Positions 33,539-41,066 of a stretch of 45,770 nucleotides of DNA are shown here, in pieces. The notes under the pieces were generated by a model, which made no database searches, had not been told where the DNA came from, and was given only the letters and a program-made list of their open reading frames with translations. Numbering within the stretch: the stretch's first letter is position 1; every line of letters starts with the position of its first letter. The position numbers and the translations under genes were made by a program. The DNA comes from Gammaproteobacteria bacterium (GTDB lineage Bacteria > Pseudomonadota > Gammaproteobacteria > Ga0077536): the NCBI GenBank assembly GCA_019747795.1, contig JAIEQK010000115.1, positions 1-45,770 on the forward strand, written 5' to 3'.

Positions 33539-34393
33539 ATGGCACGTTTTTCGCCAATCACCGGGCGCTATGTCTATCTCGATGTCGACGGCGTCGAGTA
33601 CCGGGTCTACCTGGAAGAGGCGGGGCAGGGCATTCCGCTGGTCTGCCAGCACACCGCGGGCTCGGACGGGCGCCAGTACCGGCACCTGCTGGAAGACCCT
33701 GAGATCACTTCGCGCTTTCGCGTGATCGCGGCCGACCTGCCCTACCACGGCAAGTCTCTGCCACCCATGACGGTGCGCTACTGGGAGCAGCAGTACCGCC
33801 TGACCCAGAAGTTCTTCATCGACTACTGGGTGAAGCTCGTCACCGAGCTGGAACTCGATCGGCCGGTGTACATGGGCTGCTCCATGGGCGGTCACCTAGC
33901 GGCCGATCTCGCGCTGTACAAGCCTGAACACTTCCGCGCCTGCATCGGCCTCGAGGCCTCGATGTGGAGCGGCAACATGGACCGGCTGATCGAACAGTGG
34001 TGGCACCATCCACGACTGTCGAACGAATCGAAGCCGGCGGCCATGATGAGCCTCTGTTCGCCCCACGCGCCCGAAGCCAACGTGCGCGAGACCATCTGGG
34101 CCTACAGCCAGGGCGCGCCTGCGGTATTCGCGGGCGATCTCAACTACTACGGTATCGAGCACGACCTGCGCGAGAAGGCCGGGCAGATCGACACGAAGAA
34201 GTGCATGCTCTACGTGCTGTCCGGCGACTACGACTGGTCGGCCTATCCCGAGGCGTCCAAGGCGCTGGCCGACGCCGTCCCCGGCGCGACCTACGCGCTG
34301 ATGAAGGGCATGGGACACTTCCCGATGGCCGAGGATCCGCAGCAGTTCAAGAAGTACCTGCTGCCGGTGCTGGACGCGATCGAGAAACTGTAG
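33539..34393 (+). CDS. Alpha/beta hydrolase
   Basis: A 284-residue hydrolase. The nucleophile is S115 in MGCSMGGHLA, the acid candidate is in LSGDYDWSAYP and the histidine in GMGHFPMAED. An HTAGSDGRQYRHL segment forms the oxyanion loop. No signal peptide. AGGAGAGAG precedes the ATG. It is cotranscribed with the SCP2-like gene. Its TAG stop at 34391-34393 is part of the GTAG head of REP locus E. The substrate is unknown; C-C bond hydrolases and esterases share this pattern. Confidence 0.88.
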   Translation: MARFSPITGRYVYLDVDGVEYRVYLEEAGQGIPLVCQHTAGSDGRQYRHLLEDPEITSRFRVIAADLPYHGKSLPPMTVRYWEQQYRLTQKFFIDYWVKLVTELELDRPVYMGCSMGGHLAADLALYKPEHFRACIGLEASMWSGNMDRLIEQWWHHPRLSNESKPAAMMSLCSPHAPEANVRETIWAYSQGAPAVFAGDLNYYGIEHDLREKAGQIDTKKCMLYVLSGDYDWSAYPEASKALADAVPGATYALMKGMGHFPMAEDPQQFKKYLLPVLDAIEKL

Positions 34394-34504
34394 GTCGGAC
34401 TTCAGTCCGACATTTGAGGTGCCGATCGGGTTTCAATCCGACATCCGGTTCCGGAGCGCCGAACAAGCGCCCTGGACCAAATGTCGGGCTGAAGCCCGAC
34501 CTAC
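34390..34504. repeat. REP cluster (locus E, three palindromes)
   Basis: GTAG (34390-34393) plus GTCGGACTTCAGTCCGAC at 34394-34411, a decayed copy at 34425-34442 and an inverted GTCGGGCTGAAGCCCGAC at 34483-34500 with CTAC at 34501-34504. The left GTAG ends the plus-strand hydrolase gene and the right CTAC (GTAG on minus) ends the small minus-strand gene. Convergent genes thus both end in one REP cluster. Confidence 0.87.
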
Positions 34505-34842
34505 GGCCGCGGCACGTCCTTCACCTGCTCGGCGTACTTGGCGATCACTTCGCCGACCTTCTGCATGATCTCCGCCTGCATCTGCATCTCGAGCTTCGCG
34601 TTGCCCGGCGGCAGGCTCGGCAGGGCCACCATGCGCGGCATCATGGGGGCGCCCATGGGACCGCCCATCATGCCCTTGTGCATGCAGCGGTGATGGTTAC
34701 CGCCTTCCGGCCCGTCGGCGTGGTGGTGGTGGCCCATGCCCGGGCCGACGGCGTCCTTGGGATTGTCGGCGGCAGGGTCGGCCTGGGCGACGCCCTGGCA
34801 GAGCAGCAGGGCGGCGGCAGTGGCGAGCAAAGTGGTGCGCAT
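34501..34842 (-). CDS. Small exported His/Met-rich protein
   Basis: A 113-residue protein. A signal peptide (MRTTLLATAAALLLCQGVAQA) is followed by a histidine cluster (GMGHHHHADG), a methionine-rich stretch (MHKGMMGGPMGAPMMPRM) and an amphipathic C-terminal helix. The pattern resembles small periplasmic metal-binding proteins, including copper or nickel handlers; this is inference. The start at 34842 is chosen for the signal peptide. The stop codon is the GTAG of REP locus E on the minus strand. No metal-transport genes are adjacent. Confidence 0.7.
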   Translation of the reverse strand: MRTTLLATAAALLLCQGVAQADPAADNPKDAVGPGMGHHHHADGPEGGNHHRCMHKGMMGGPMGAPMMPRMVALPSLPPGNAKLEMQMQAEIMQKVGEVIAKYAEQVKDVPRP

Positions 34843-35029
34843 GGTGAACCTCGGGTGGCCGTGCGGCCGGATGGTCGGTCGAAGATACAACGCGAGTGAA
34901 CGACATCGCGCCGATGCCGCCCATGATCGCGATCAGGCGGCGACCTGACCAGCGGCAATCCGCCACGGCCGGACGTCCCCGGGCCGGCTACAATGCCGCG
35001 CACTCGAACCACGACGCCACGCTACACCG

Positions 35030-35860
35030 ATGAATTTCGCCAGGTTCTGGAGCAGCGTCGAAGTGCGCGTGCCGGCGCGCTTCGGCAAGCCGGCGCTGGT
35101 GCGTGTGTGGGGCGGGTCCAACGTCGACGCAGGCGAGGCGCGCGCGGCGGCGCAGGCGCGGGCGGCACGGGCGCTGGATTTCTTCGCCGGTCGCCTGGAC
35201 GACTACGCCTACGACGCCGACCTGATCCGCGAGGAGGTCGTCGAGGAGTTCGCCGACGAGGGGGGTGCCCGTCTCGCGGTCATCACCCGCAATCGCTACG
35301 GCGCGCTGGTGCTGAACACCGAGCGCGTGCTGTTCGGCGACATCGACCTGCCGAGCGAGAATCTCTTGCTGCGGGTCGCCAACCGCCTCGGCAGGCGGGC
35401 GCGGGACAAGGGCTTCTTCCTCGAACGGATGCGCGCCTTCCAGGCCGAGCACCCCGATCTCTCCTTCTGCGTCTACGAGACCCGCGCCGGCCTGCGCTTC
35501 ATCGTGACCAACCGCGAGCTGTCACCGGACGCGCCCGAGGTCGACCTCCTGTTCCAGTCGCTGAAAGTCGATCGCCTGTACACCCGCCTGTGTCGCAGCC
35601 AGCGCTGCTTTCGCGCGCGCCTCACGCCCAAGCCGTGGCGCATCGGCCTGCCGCGGCCCAAGGCCCGCTTTCCCTTTCGCTCGGAACTCGAACAGAAGAG
35701 TTTCAATTTCTGGCTCGCGCAGTACGTGGCAAAATCGCGCAACGCCTGCGCCGCGCGCCGGCTGGAGAGGATTGGGGACACGACCATGCCGGCCGCGGTA
35801 CGGCGCGTGGTCGAACTGCACGACCGCTACGCCTGCGACGACGACGCCAGCCTCGCCTGA
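35030..35860 (+). CDS. Conserved hypothetical protein
   Basis: A 276-residue cytosolic protein that I do not recognise. It has a mixed alpha/beta N-terminus (VEVRVPARFGKPALVRVWGGSN), the central NRYGALVLNTERVLFGDIDLP and a C-terminal portion with CRSQRCFRARLTPKPWRIG followed by a basic region. No signal peptide or transmembrane segment is seen. The ribosome-binding site is weak. It lies 37 bp before the acyl-CoA synthetase gene. The TPKPWR motif appears family-specific, but I can name no reaction. Confidence 0.75.
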   Translation: MNFARFWSSVEVRVPARFGKPALVRVWGGSNVDAGEARAAAQARAARALDFFAGRLDDYAYDADLIREEVVEEFADEGGARLAVITRNRYGALVLNTERVLFGDIDLPSENLLLRVANRLGRRARDKGFFLERMRAFQAEHPDLSFCVYETRAGLRFIVTNRELSPDAPEVDLLFQSLKVDRLYTRLCRSQRCFRARLTPKPWRIGLPRPKARFPFRSELEQKSFNFWLAQYVAKSRNACAARRLERIGDTTMPAAVRRVVELHDRYACDDDASLA

Positions 35861-35897
35861 CGCGCCGCGGGACCGACCATCGACAAGGGGACCGAGC

Positions 35898-37448
35898 ATG
35901 TATCCAGGCAAGTACGCCCACACCCAGCCCGACAAGCCGTGCTTCATCATGGCCGGCAGCGGCGAGGTGGTGACCTACGGTGAACTCGAGGCGCGCACCA
36001 ACCGGCTCGCGCACCTGCTGCGCCGCACGGGTCTGAAGCGCCTCGATCACTACTCGCTCTTCATGGAGAACCACGCACGCTTCGTCGAGTGCTGCGGCGC
36101 CGGCGCGCGCGCCGGGCTGTACTACACCTGCATCAACTCCTACCTCACGGCGGATGAGGTGGCGTTCATCGTCAACGACAGCCAGTCCGATGTGCTGATC
36201 ACCACCCGTGCGCGGCGCGAGGTGGCAATGGAGGCGGCGAAGCTCTGCCCGCGTCTGAAGCTCTGCCTGATCGTGGACGGCACCGGCGACGACGGCCCCT
36301 TCGTCGACTACGCGCGCGCGGTGGCCGACATGCCGGCCACGCCGATAGACGACGAGTACCTCGGTGCCGCCATGCTCTATTCCTCGGGCACCACCGGCCG
36401 GCCCAAGGGCATCCTGCGTCCGCTGCCGGAGAACCCGCCGAGCGAACCGCTGCCGCTCTACCATTTTCTCCTGAAACTCTGGCAGTACCGCGAGGGCATG
36501 ATCTATCTCTCGCCCGCGCCGATGTACCACTCGGCGCCCAACACCGCGGTCAGCCTGACGCTGCGCATGGGCGGCACCTGCATCATCATGGAGCGCTTCG
36601 ATCCGGAACAGTATCTCGCGCTGATCGAGAAGCACCGCGTCACCCACAGCCAGCTCGTGCCGACCATGTTCAGCCGCATGCTGAAGCTGCCGGACGAGGT
36701 GCGCGCGCGCTACGACCTGTCTTCGCTGGAGTTCACCGTGCACGCGGCCGCGCCCTGCCCGGTGCAGGTCAAGCAGGCCATGATCGACTGGTGGGGACCG
36801 ATCATCCACGAGTACTACGGCGCCACCGAGGGTCTCGGCTTCACCGCCTGCGACAGCGCCGAATGGCTCGCCCATCCGGGCACGGTCGGCAAGGTCATGC
36901 TCGGCGAACTGCACGTGCTTGACGACGAGATGCACGAAGTACCGACCGGCACCTCGGGTACGCTGTGGTTCAAGACCGCGACGCCCTTCGAATACTTCAA
37001 CGATCCGTCGCGCACCGCCGAAGCCCGTTCGCCGGACGGCAGCATGAGCACGGTGAACGATGTCGGCTACGTCGACGAGGACGGCTACCTCTATCTCACC
37101 GATCGCAAGACCTTCATGATCATCTCCGGCGGCGTGAACATCTACCCGCAGGAGTGCGAGAACCTGCTCATCACCCACCCCAAGGTGCTGGATGCGGCGG
37201 TGTTTGGCGTGCCGAACGAGGATCTCGGCGAGGAGGTGAAGGCGGTCATTCAGCCGGTCGCGGGCGTCGCGCCGGACGACACGCTGGCCGCGGAACTGAT
37301 CGAGTTCTGCCGCGCGCACCTCTCCCACCAGAAATGCCCGCGTTCGGTCGATTTCATCGAGGAGATGCCGCGCCTGCCGACCGGCAAGCTGTACAAGCGC
37401 CTGCTGCGCGACCGCTACTGGGGCGACAAGCAGAGCCGCATCGTGTGA
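35898..37448 (+). CDS. Acyl-CoA synthetase (AMP-binding)
   Basis: A 516-residue ANL-family ligase. The phosphate loop is LYSSGTTGRPKG, the adenine-binding segment HEYYGATEG, then NDVGYVDEDGYLYLTDRKTFMIISGGVNIYPQECE and the catalytic-lysine region LPRLPTGKLYKR. The match to fatty-acid or aryl-acid CoA ligases is good and it lacks the unusual FRKGGG segment of the ligase at 9813. The start at 35898 follows AAGGGGACCGAG. It is followed 13 bp later by a NUDIX gene, likely cotranscribed. The substrate acid is unknown. Confidence 0.92.
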   Translation: MYPGKYAHTQPDKPCFIMAGSGEVVTYGELEARTNRLAHLLRRTGLKRLDHYSLFMENHARFVECCGAGARAGLYYTCINSYLTADEVAFIVNDSQSDVLITTRARREVAMEAAKLCPRLKLCLIVDGTGDDGPFVDYARAVADMPATPIDDEYLGAAMLYSSGTTGRPKGILRPLPENPPSEPLPLYHFLLKLWQYREGMIYLSPAPMYHSAPNTAVSLTLRMGGTCIIMERFDPEQYLALIEKHRVTHSQLVPTMFSRMLKLPDEVRARYDLSSLEFTVHAAAPCPVQVKQAMIDWWGPIIHEYYGATEGLGFTACDSAEWLAHPGTVGKVMLGELHVLDDEMHEVPTGTSGTLWFKTATPFEYFNDPSRTAEARSPDGSMSTVNDVGYVDEDGYLYLTDRKTFMIISGGVNIYPQECENLLITHPKVLDAAVFGVPNEDLGEEVKAVIQPVAGVAPDDTLAAELIEFCRAHLSHQKCPRSVDFIEEMPRLPTGKLYKRLLRDRYWGDKQSRIV

Positions 37449-37461
37449 GGCCCGCGTCCGC

Positions 37462-38073
37462 ATGATCCATCTGCCCGAGATCCGCGCCGCCCTCGCGCGC
37501 CTGGAGCACGACTGGTCGGTCTACGATCCGCACCCCAGCCAGGCCGCCGTGGCGATGATCCTGCACCACGGCGAGAGCGGCGGGCTGGAGGTGTGCTTCA
37601 TTCGGCGCGCCGAGCGGGTGGGTGATCCGTGGTCGGGCCAGGTCGCGTTTCCCGGGGGGCGCGCCAGCGCATCGGATCCCGACGCCTTCGCCGTCGCCGA
37701 GCGTGAGACCTTCGAGGAGGTCGGCATCGTGCTGCGCCCCGAGCATCGCATCGGCGCGCTGCCGATGCGCGCGGTGGAGCGCAACGTGCGGCGCGGCGGG
37801 CTCACGCTGTGGCCCTTCGTCTACCACGTGGGCGCGGCCGAACGCGCGCAGGCCACGGCGCGCATCCCGGCCGAGGTGGCGAGCGTGTTCTGGGTGCCGA
37901 TAGGTCACCTGTTCGACGAGGCGGCGGTCACCGAGCTGGAATATCCGCCGGGCTCCGGCAGTCCGACCTGGCCCGGCATCCAGTTCGGCGAACACGTGAT
38001 CTGGGGACTCACTCTGCGCGTGCTGGCGAGCTTCGCCGAGGTCATGCAGCGCAGTCTTCCGGCGCTCGCCTGA
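37462..38073 (+). CDS. NUDIX hydrolase, CoA pyrophosphatase-like
   Basis: A 203-residue NUDIX protein. The Nudix helix is visible at RETFEEVGI (R81-E82 and E85-E86), preceded by FPGGRASASD, with the extended glycine-rich entry typical of the CoA-diphosphatase branch (NudL/UPF0035). An RRAERVGDPWSGQVAFPGG block precedes it, like the LLTRR...HSGQVAFPGG of those enzymes. It would split CoA or acyl-CoA to phosphopantetheine and 3',5'-ADP, trimming unwanted thioesters. Its place directly after an acyl-CoA synthetase supports that. ADP-sugar or other substrates cannot be excluded. Confidence 0.83.
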   Translation: MIHLPEIRAALARLEHDWSVYDPHPSQAAVAMILHHGESGGLEVCFIRRAERVGDPWSGQVAFPGGRASASDPDAFAVAERETFEEVGIVLRPEHRIGALPMRAVERNVRRGGLTLWPFVYHVGAAERAQATARIPAEVASVFWVPIGHLFDEAAVTELEYPPGSGSPTWPGIQFGEHVIWGLTLRVLASFAEVMQRSLPALA

Positions 38074-38115
38074 CTTCGATCAAGTCGCGTGCCCGGCCGG
38101 GTGGCGAGGGCGCAC

Positions 38116-38121
38116 TATACT
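38116..38121 (+). promoter_or_regulatory. Candidate -10 element for the universal stress gene
   Basis: TATACT matches five of six consensus bases. No convincing -35 lies 16-18 bp upstream, so an activator or alternative sigma may be used. The stress gene starts 38 bp downstream at 38160. Confidence 0.35.
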
Positions 38122-38159
38122 CAGGGCCGGCGCGGCATCAGCGCAACGAGGTAACCGTC

Positions 38160-38597
<438 letters not shown>

Positions 38598-38788
38598 CTG
38601 TGGCGGAGTGGGGGCGAGAGGCTGCCTCTGCCGCGGAAACCATAACCCGCGCGCATGGCCGCGCGGGGTGGATGTAAACGTTCAAGCTCGGGCCAGGGCT
38701 GCCGCTAAGATGGCCGAACAGGGGTCGTGCGCGGCCCACCTTCCAGAGGGAAGGCATTTATATCCATCGGCGGGCGGCGGTTCCTCTC

Positions 38789-40282
38789 TTGACAGGGTTA
38801 ATCAACGATCCGGCTTTCGCTTTCCATCGGTCGTCCCTGCGCCCAGCAGCTCAGGACGACCTCAGTTTCTCCCTGCAGCACTGCCTGCACAGCGCCCTGC
38901 TGCATCTCGCGCCGGTGGTGGTATTCAGGCCTGACGGCGAAATCGTGCTATGGGGACGTGGTGCCGAACGCACCACCGGCTACAAGTCAGAGCAGGCCTT
39001 GCACGCCACGTTCGCCCACCTCGTTAAGCCCCACTTTCGCTGCCGCTGGGCGGAGGTGGAGGAGGAGATCGCACGCTCCGGAGAATGGTGTGGCGAGGTC
39101 ACAATCTGTCATGCGGACGGCCGCTATGTGGACGTCGTCGTCCACCTCGTGCGGTTCGTCGACCCGGACTCGGGCGAAGCACTGATGCTCGAGTCGCACG
39201 TCGATATCAGCGCGCAGAAGTTAGCCGAGGCCTCGAGCTATGCCGCCGAACAGACGCTCGTCCAGGCCCTGCGTCACGGTGGCGCCGGAACCTGGACTTT
39301 CGATTCTGAGCGCGACGAGGTGCGCTGGGATCTCACCACGCAACGACTGCTCGAGCGGGGGGATTTCCCGGTTTCCCACGGTCGCATTCCTCTGCGATTG
39401 GCACTGACCGCGTTGCACGAGTCGTGTCGGGAGGCAATGGACACGGGGGTCGCGGACACGCTTCGCGACGGCCGCGACAGGCAGATGGATTTACGCCTCG
39501 CTGGCGCGGGCGAGGAGCGCTGGATATCGGTGACTCTGCGCCGGCCGCTGCACGCGCGAGGCTCTGCCGCACTGGTCACAGGTACCGTCACGGATATCAC
39601 CGACCGGGTACGTATCGTTCGGCAGCTGGCCGCATCCCGGGAGGATGTTCGGCGCTATGTCCACGGACTCGATGCTGCCATCGAGGACCAGCGCCGGCAC
39701 ATCGCGCGCGAACTGCACGACGAACTCGGACAGCGCCTCACGGCCCTGAAGATCGATCTACATTGGTTGACGCGGACGCTCGAGGGCGGCGTGGGTATGA
39801 ATGAAGCCACCCGCGCACGCTTGCGCGACATGGACAGCATCATCGCGGATACCATCACCGAAGTGCGCTCGCTGAGCGCCATGCTGCGCCCGCTGGAACT
39901 CGATCACCTGGGCTTGGTGGCGGCGCTGGACGCATTTCTCGACAAGTTCCAAGCCCGGACCTCGCTCGAGGTCCGACGCAACCTCGACAAGGCCGACCAG
40001 GTGGGCGCGGAGCATCGAATGGCGGTGTTCCGCATCGTCCAGGAGGCGTTGACCAACGTGGCGCGCCACAGCGAGGCCAGCGCTGTGGAAGTACGGGCGA
40101 GCGAGGTCGCTGGCATGCTGCGAATCGAAGTGCGGGACAATGGCAAGGGTATGCCGGCGACAGCGCCTCCCGGGCACTTCGGCGTGACGGGCATGCGCGA
40201 GCGCGCCGAAGCGATTGGCGGCACTCTGGACATCCACAGTGAAGGCGGAACCCACGTGGTGCTCGACCTGCCCGGTGCCTGA
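38789..40282 (+). CDS. PAS-domain sensor histidine kinase (NarL-partner type)
   Basis: A 497-residue kinase without transmembrane segments. A first PAS domain (about 42-150, PVVVFRPDGEIVLWGRGAERTTGYK) is followed by a second PAS-like region (about 160-280). The HisKA_3 dimerisation domain has the phospho-acceptor H310 in ARELHDELGQRL, and the HATPase has NVARHSEASA, EVRDNGKGMP and GHFGVTGMRERAEAIGG. The start is TTG at 38789 with only a weak ribosome-binding site, so the first residues are uncertain. The cognate response regulator starts 2 bp after its stop. Being cytosolic, it likely senses an internal cue, perhaps redox or a metabolite. Confidence 0.9.
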   Translation: MTGLINDPAFAFHRSSLRPAAQDDLSFSLQHCLHSALLHLAPVVVFRPDGEIVLWGRGAERTTGYKSEQALHATFAHLVKPHFRCRWAEVEEEIARSGEWCGEVTICHADGRYVDVVVHLVRFVDPDSGEALMLESHVDISAQKLAEASSYAAEQTLVQALRHGGAGTWTFDSERDEVRWDLTTQRLLERGDFPVSHGRIPLRLALTALHESCREAMDTGVADTLRDGRDRQMDLRLAGAGEERWISVTLRRPLHARGSAALVTGTVTDITDRVRIVRQLAASREDVRRYVHGLDAAIEDQRRHIARELHDELGQRLTALKIDLHWLTRTLEGGVGMNEATRARLRDMDSIIADTITEVRSLSAMLRPLELDHLGLVAALDAFLDKFQARTSLEVRRNLDKADQVGAEHRMAVFRIVQEALTNVARHSEASAVEVRASEVAGMLRIEVRDNGKGMPATAPPGHFGVTGMRERAEAIGGTLDIHSEGGTHVVLDLPGA

Positions 40283-40284
40283 TC

Positions 40285-40914
40285 GTGCACCACGTGGTGA
40301 TCGCCGACGACCATCCTCTGCTGCGGCGTGGCATCGTCGAGGTGCTGCGCGGACGGTGGCCGCAGGCGCGCTACCACGAGGCCGACGATGCGGCAGGACT
40401 GTTCCATGCACTCGAGATCGGAACGCCTGACCTGGTGATCCTCGACCTGTCGCTGCCGGATCGACACGGTCTGGACTGCCTGGCGGCCTTACGACGGCTT
40501 CATCCGCAACTTCCCGTGCTGGTCCTCAGCATGCACGACGAGCAGTCGTGGGGTATGCGGGTTCTGGACAGCGGGGCCATGGGCTACCTGACCAAGGAGC
40601 GGGCGCCGACGGAACTGGTCAGCGCAGTGGACCGGATCCTGCGTGGTCGCAGGTACGTAGGGCCGGAGCTCGGCGAGATCCTCGTGTCACGTCGGACGGC
40701 AGGTGAGTCGCTCGCTCACGAGCAGCTGTCCGAGCGGGAATTTCGCGTGCTGCAATTGCTTGCCAGGGGGGAGAGTCTGACGGCCATCGCTGCGCAGTTG
40801 TTCCTGAGCCCTAAGACCATCACGACCTATCGCGCCAGGCTACTGACCAAGCTTGGACTGCGCAACAACGCCGAGCTGGTGCGCTACTGCGTTGACCAAG
40901 GGCTGGTGGGCTGA
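40285..40914 (+). CDS. NarL/FixJ-type response regulator
   Basis: A 209-residue regulator with a GTG start. The receiver domain shows acidic residues DDH near residues 8-10, the phospho-acceptor D54 in LVILDLSLPD and the lysine in YLTKERAP. The LuxR-type helix-turn-helix is LSEREFRVLQLLARGESLTAIAAQLFLSPKTITTYRARLLTKLGL. It follows the histidine kinase directly and should be its partner. A 14-bp palindrome lies 26 bp after its stop and may be a binding site for it. Confidence 0.93.
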   Translation: MHHVVIADDHPLLRRGIVEVLRGRWPQARYHEADDAAGLFHALEIGTPDLVILDLSLPDRHGLDCLAALRRLHPQLPVLVLSMHDEQSWGMRVLDSGAMGYLTKERAPTELVSAVDRILRGRRYVGPELGEILVSRRTAGESLAHEQLSEREFRVLQLLARGESLTAIAAQLFLSPKTITTYRARLLTKLGLRNNAELVRYCVDQGLVG

Positions 40915-40939
40915 GCGCGCGATTCGCAGGCCGGACGGC

Positions 40940-40953
40940 TAGGGGAAACCCTA
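40940..40953. promoter_or_regulatory. Palindrome TAGGG-N4-CCCTA, candidate response-regulator site
   Basis: An inverted repeat TAGGGGAAACCCTA lies in the 152-bp gap between the NarL-type regulator and the GGDEF/EAL gene at 41067. NarL/LuxR-family regulators bind such short inverted repeats. Its place suggests control of the downstream cyclic-di-GMP gene. No second copy was noticed in the window. Confidence 0.45.
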
Positions 40954-41066
40954 CACGCCGCACCTACCCTGCCTGACATTCTCTCGCGGGCAGCACCCAT
41001 CGGTGCGCCGACCGTCGAGGACTACTCTGAGTCGCATCAAGTCCGCCACAAAGGAAGCCGCGCGCA

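Noticed and set aside
38075-38090. CTTCGATCAAG as a possible FNR/ANR box before the stress gene
   Set aside because: The half-sites do not match TTGAT-N4-ATCAA; the similarity is only partial.
38646-38667. GC hairpin (CCCGCGCG / CGCGCGGG) after the stress gene
   Set aside because: It has no T-run on either side, so I do not call it a terminator; such palindromes are frequent at this GC content.
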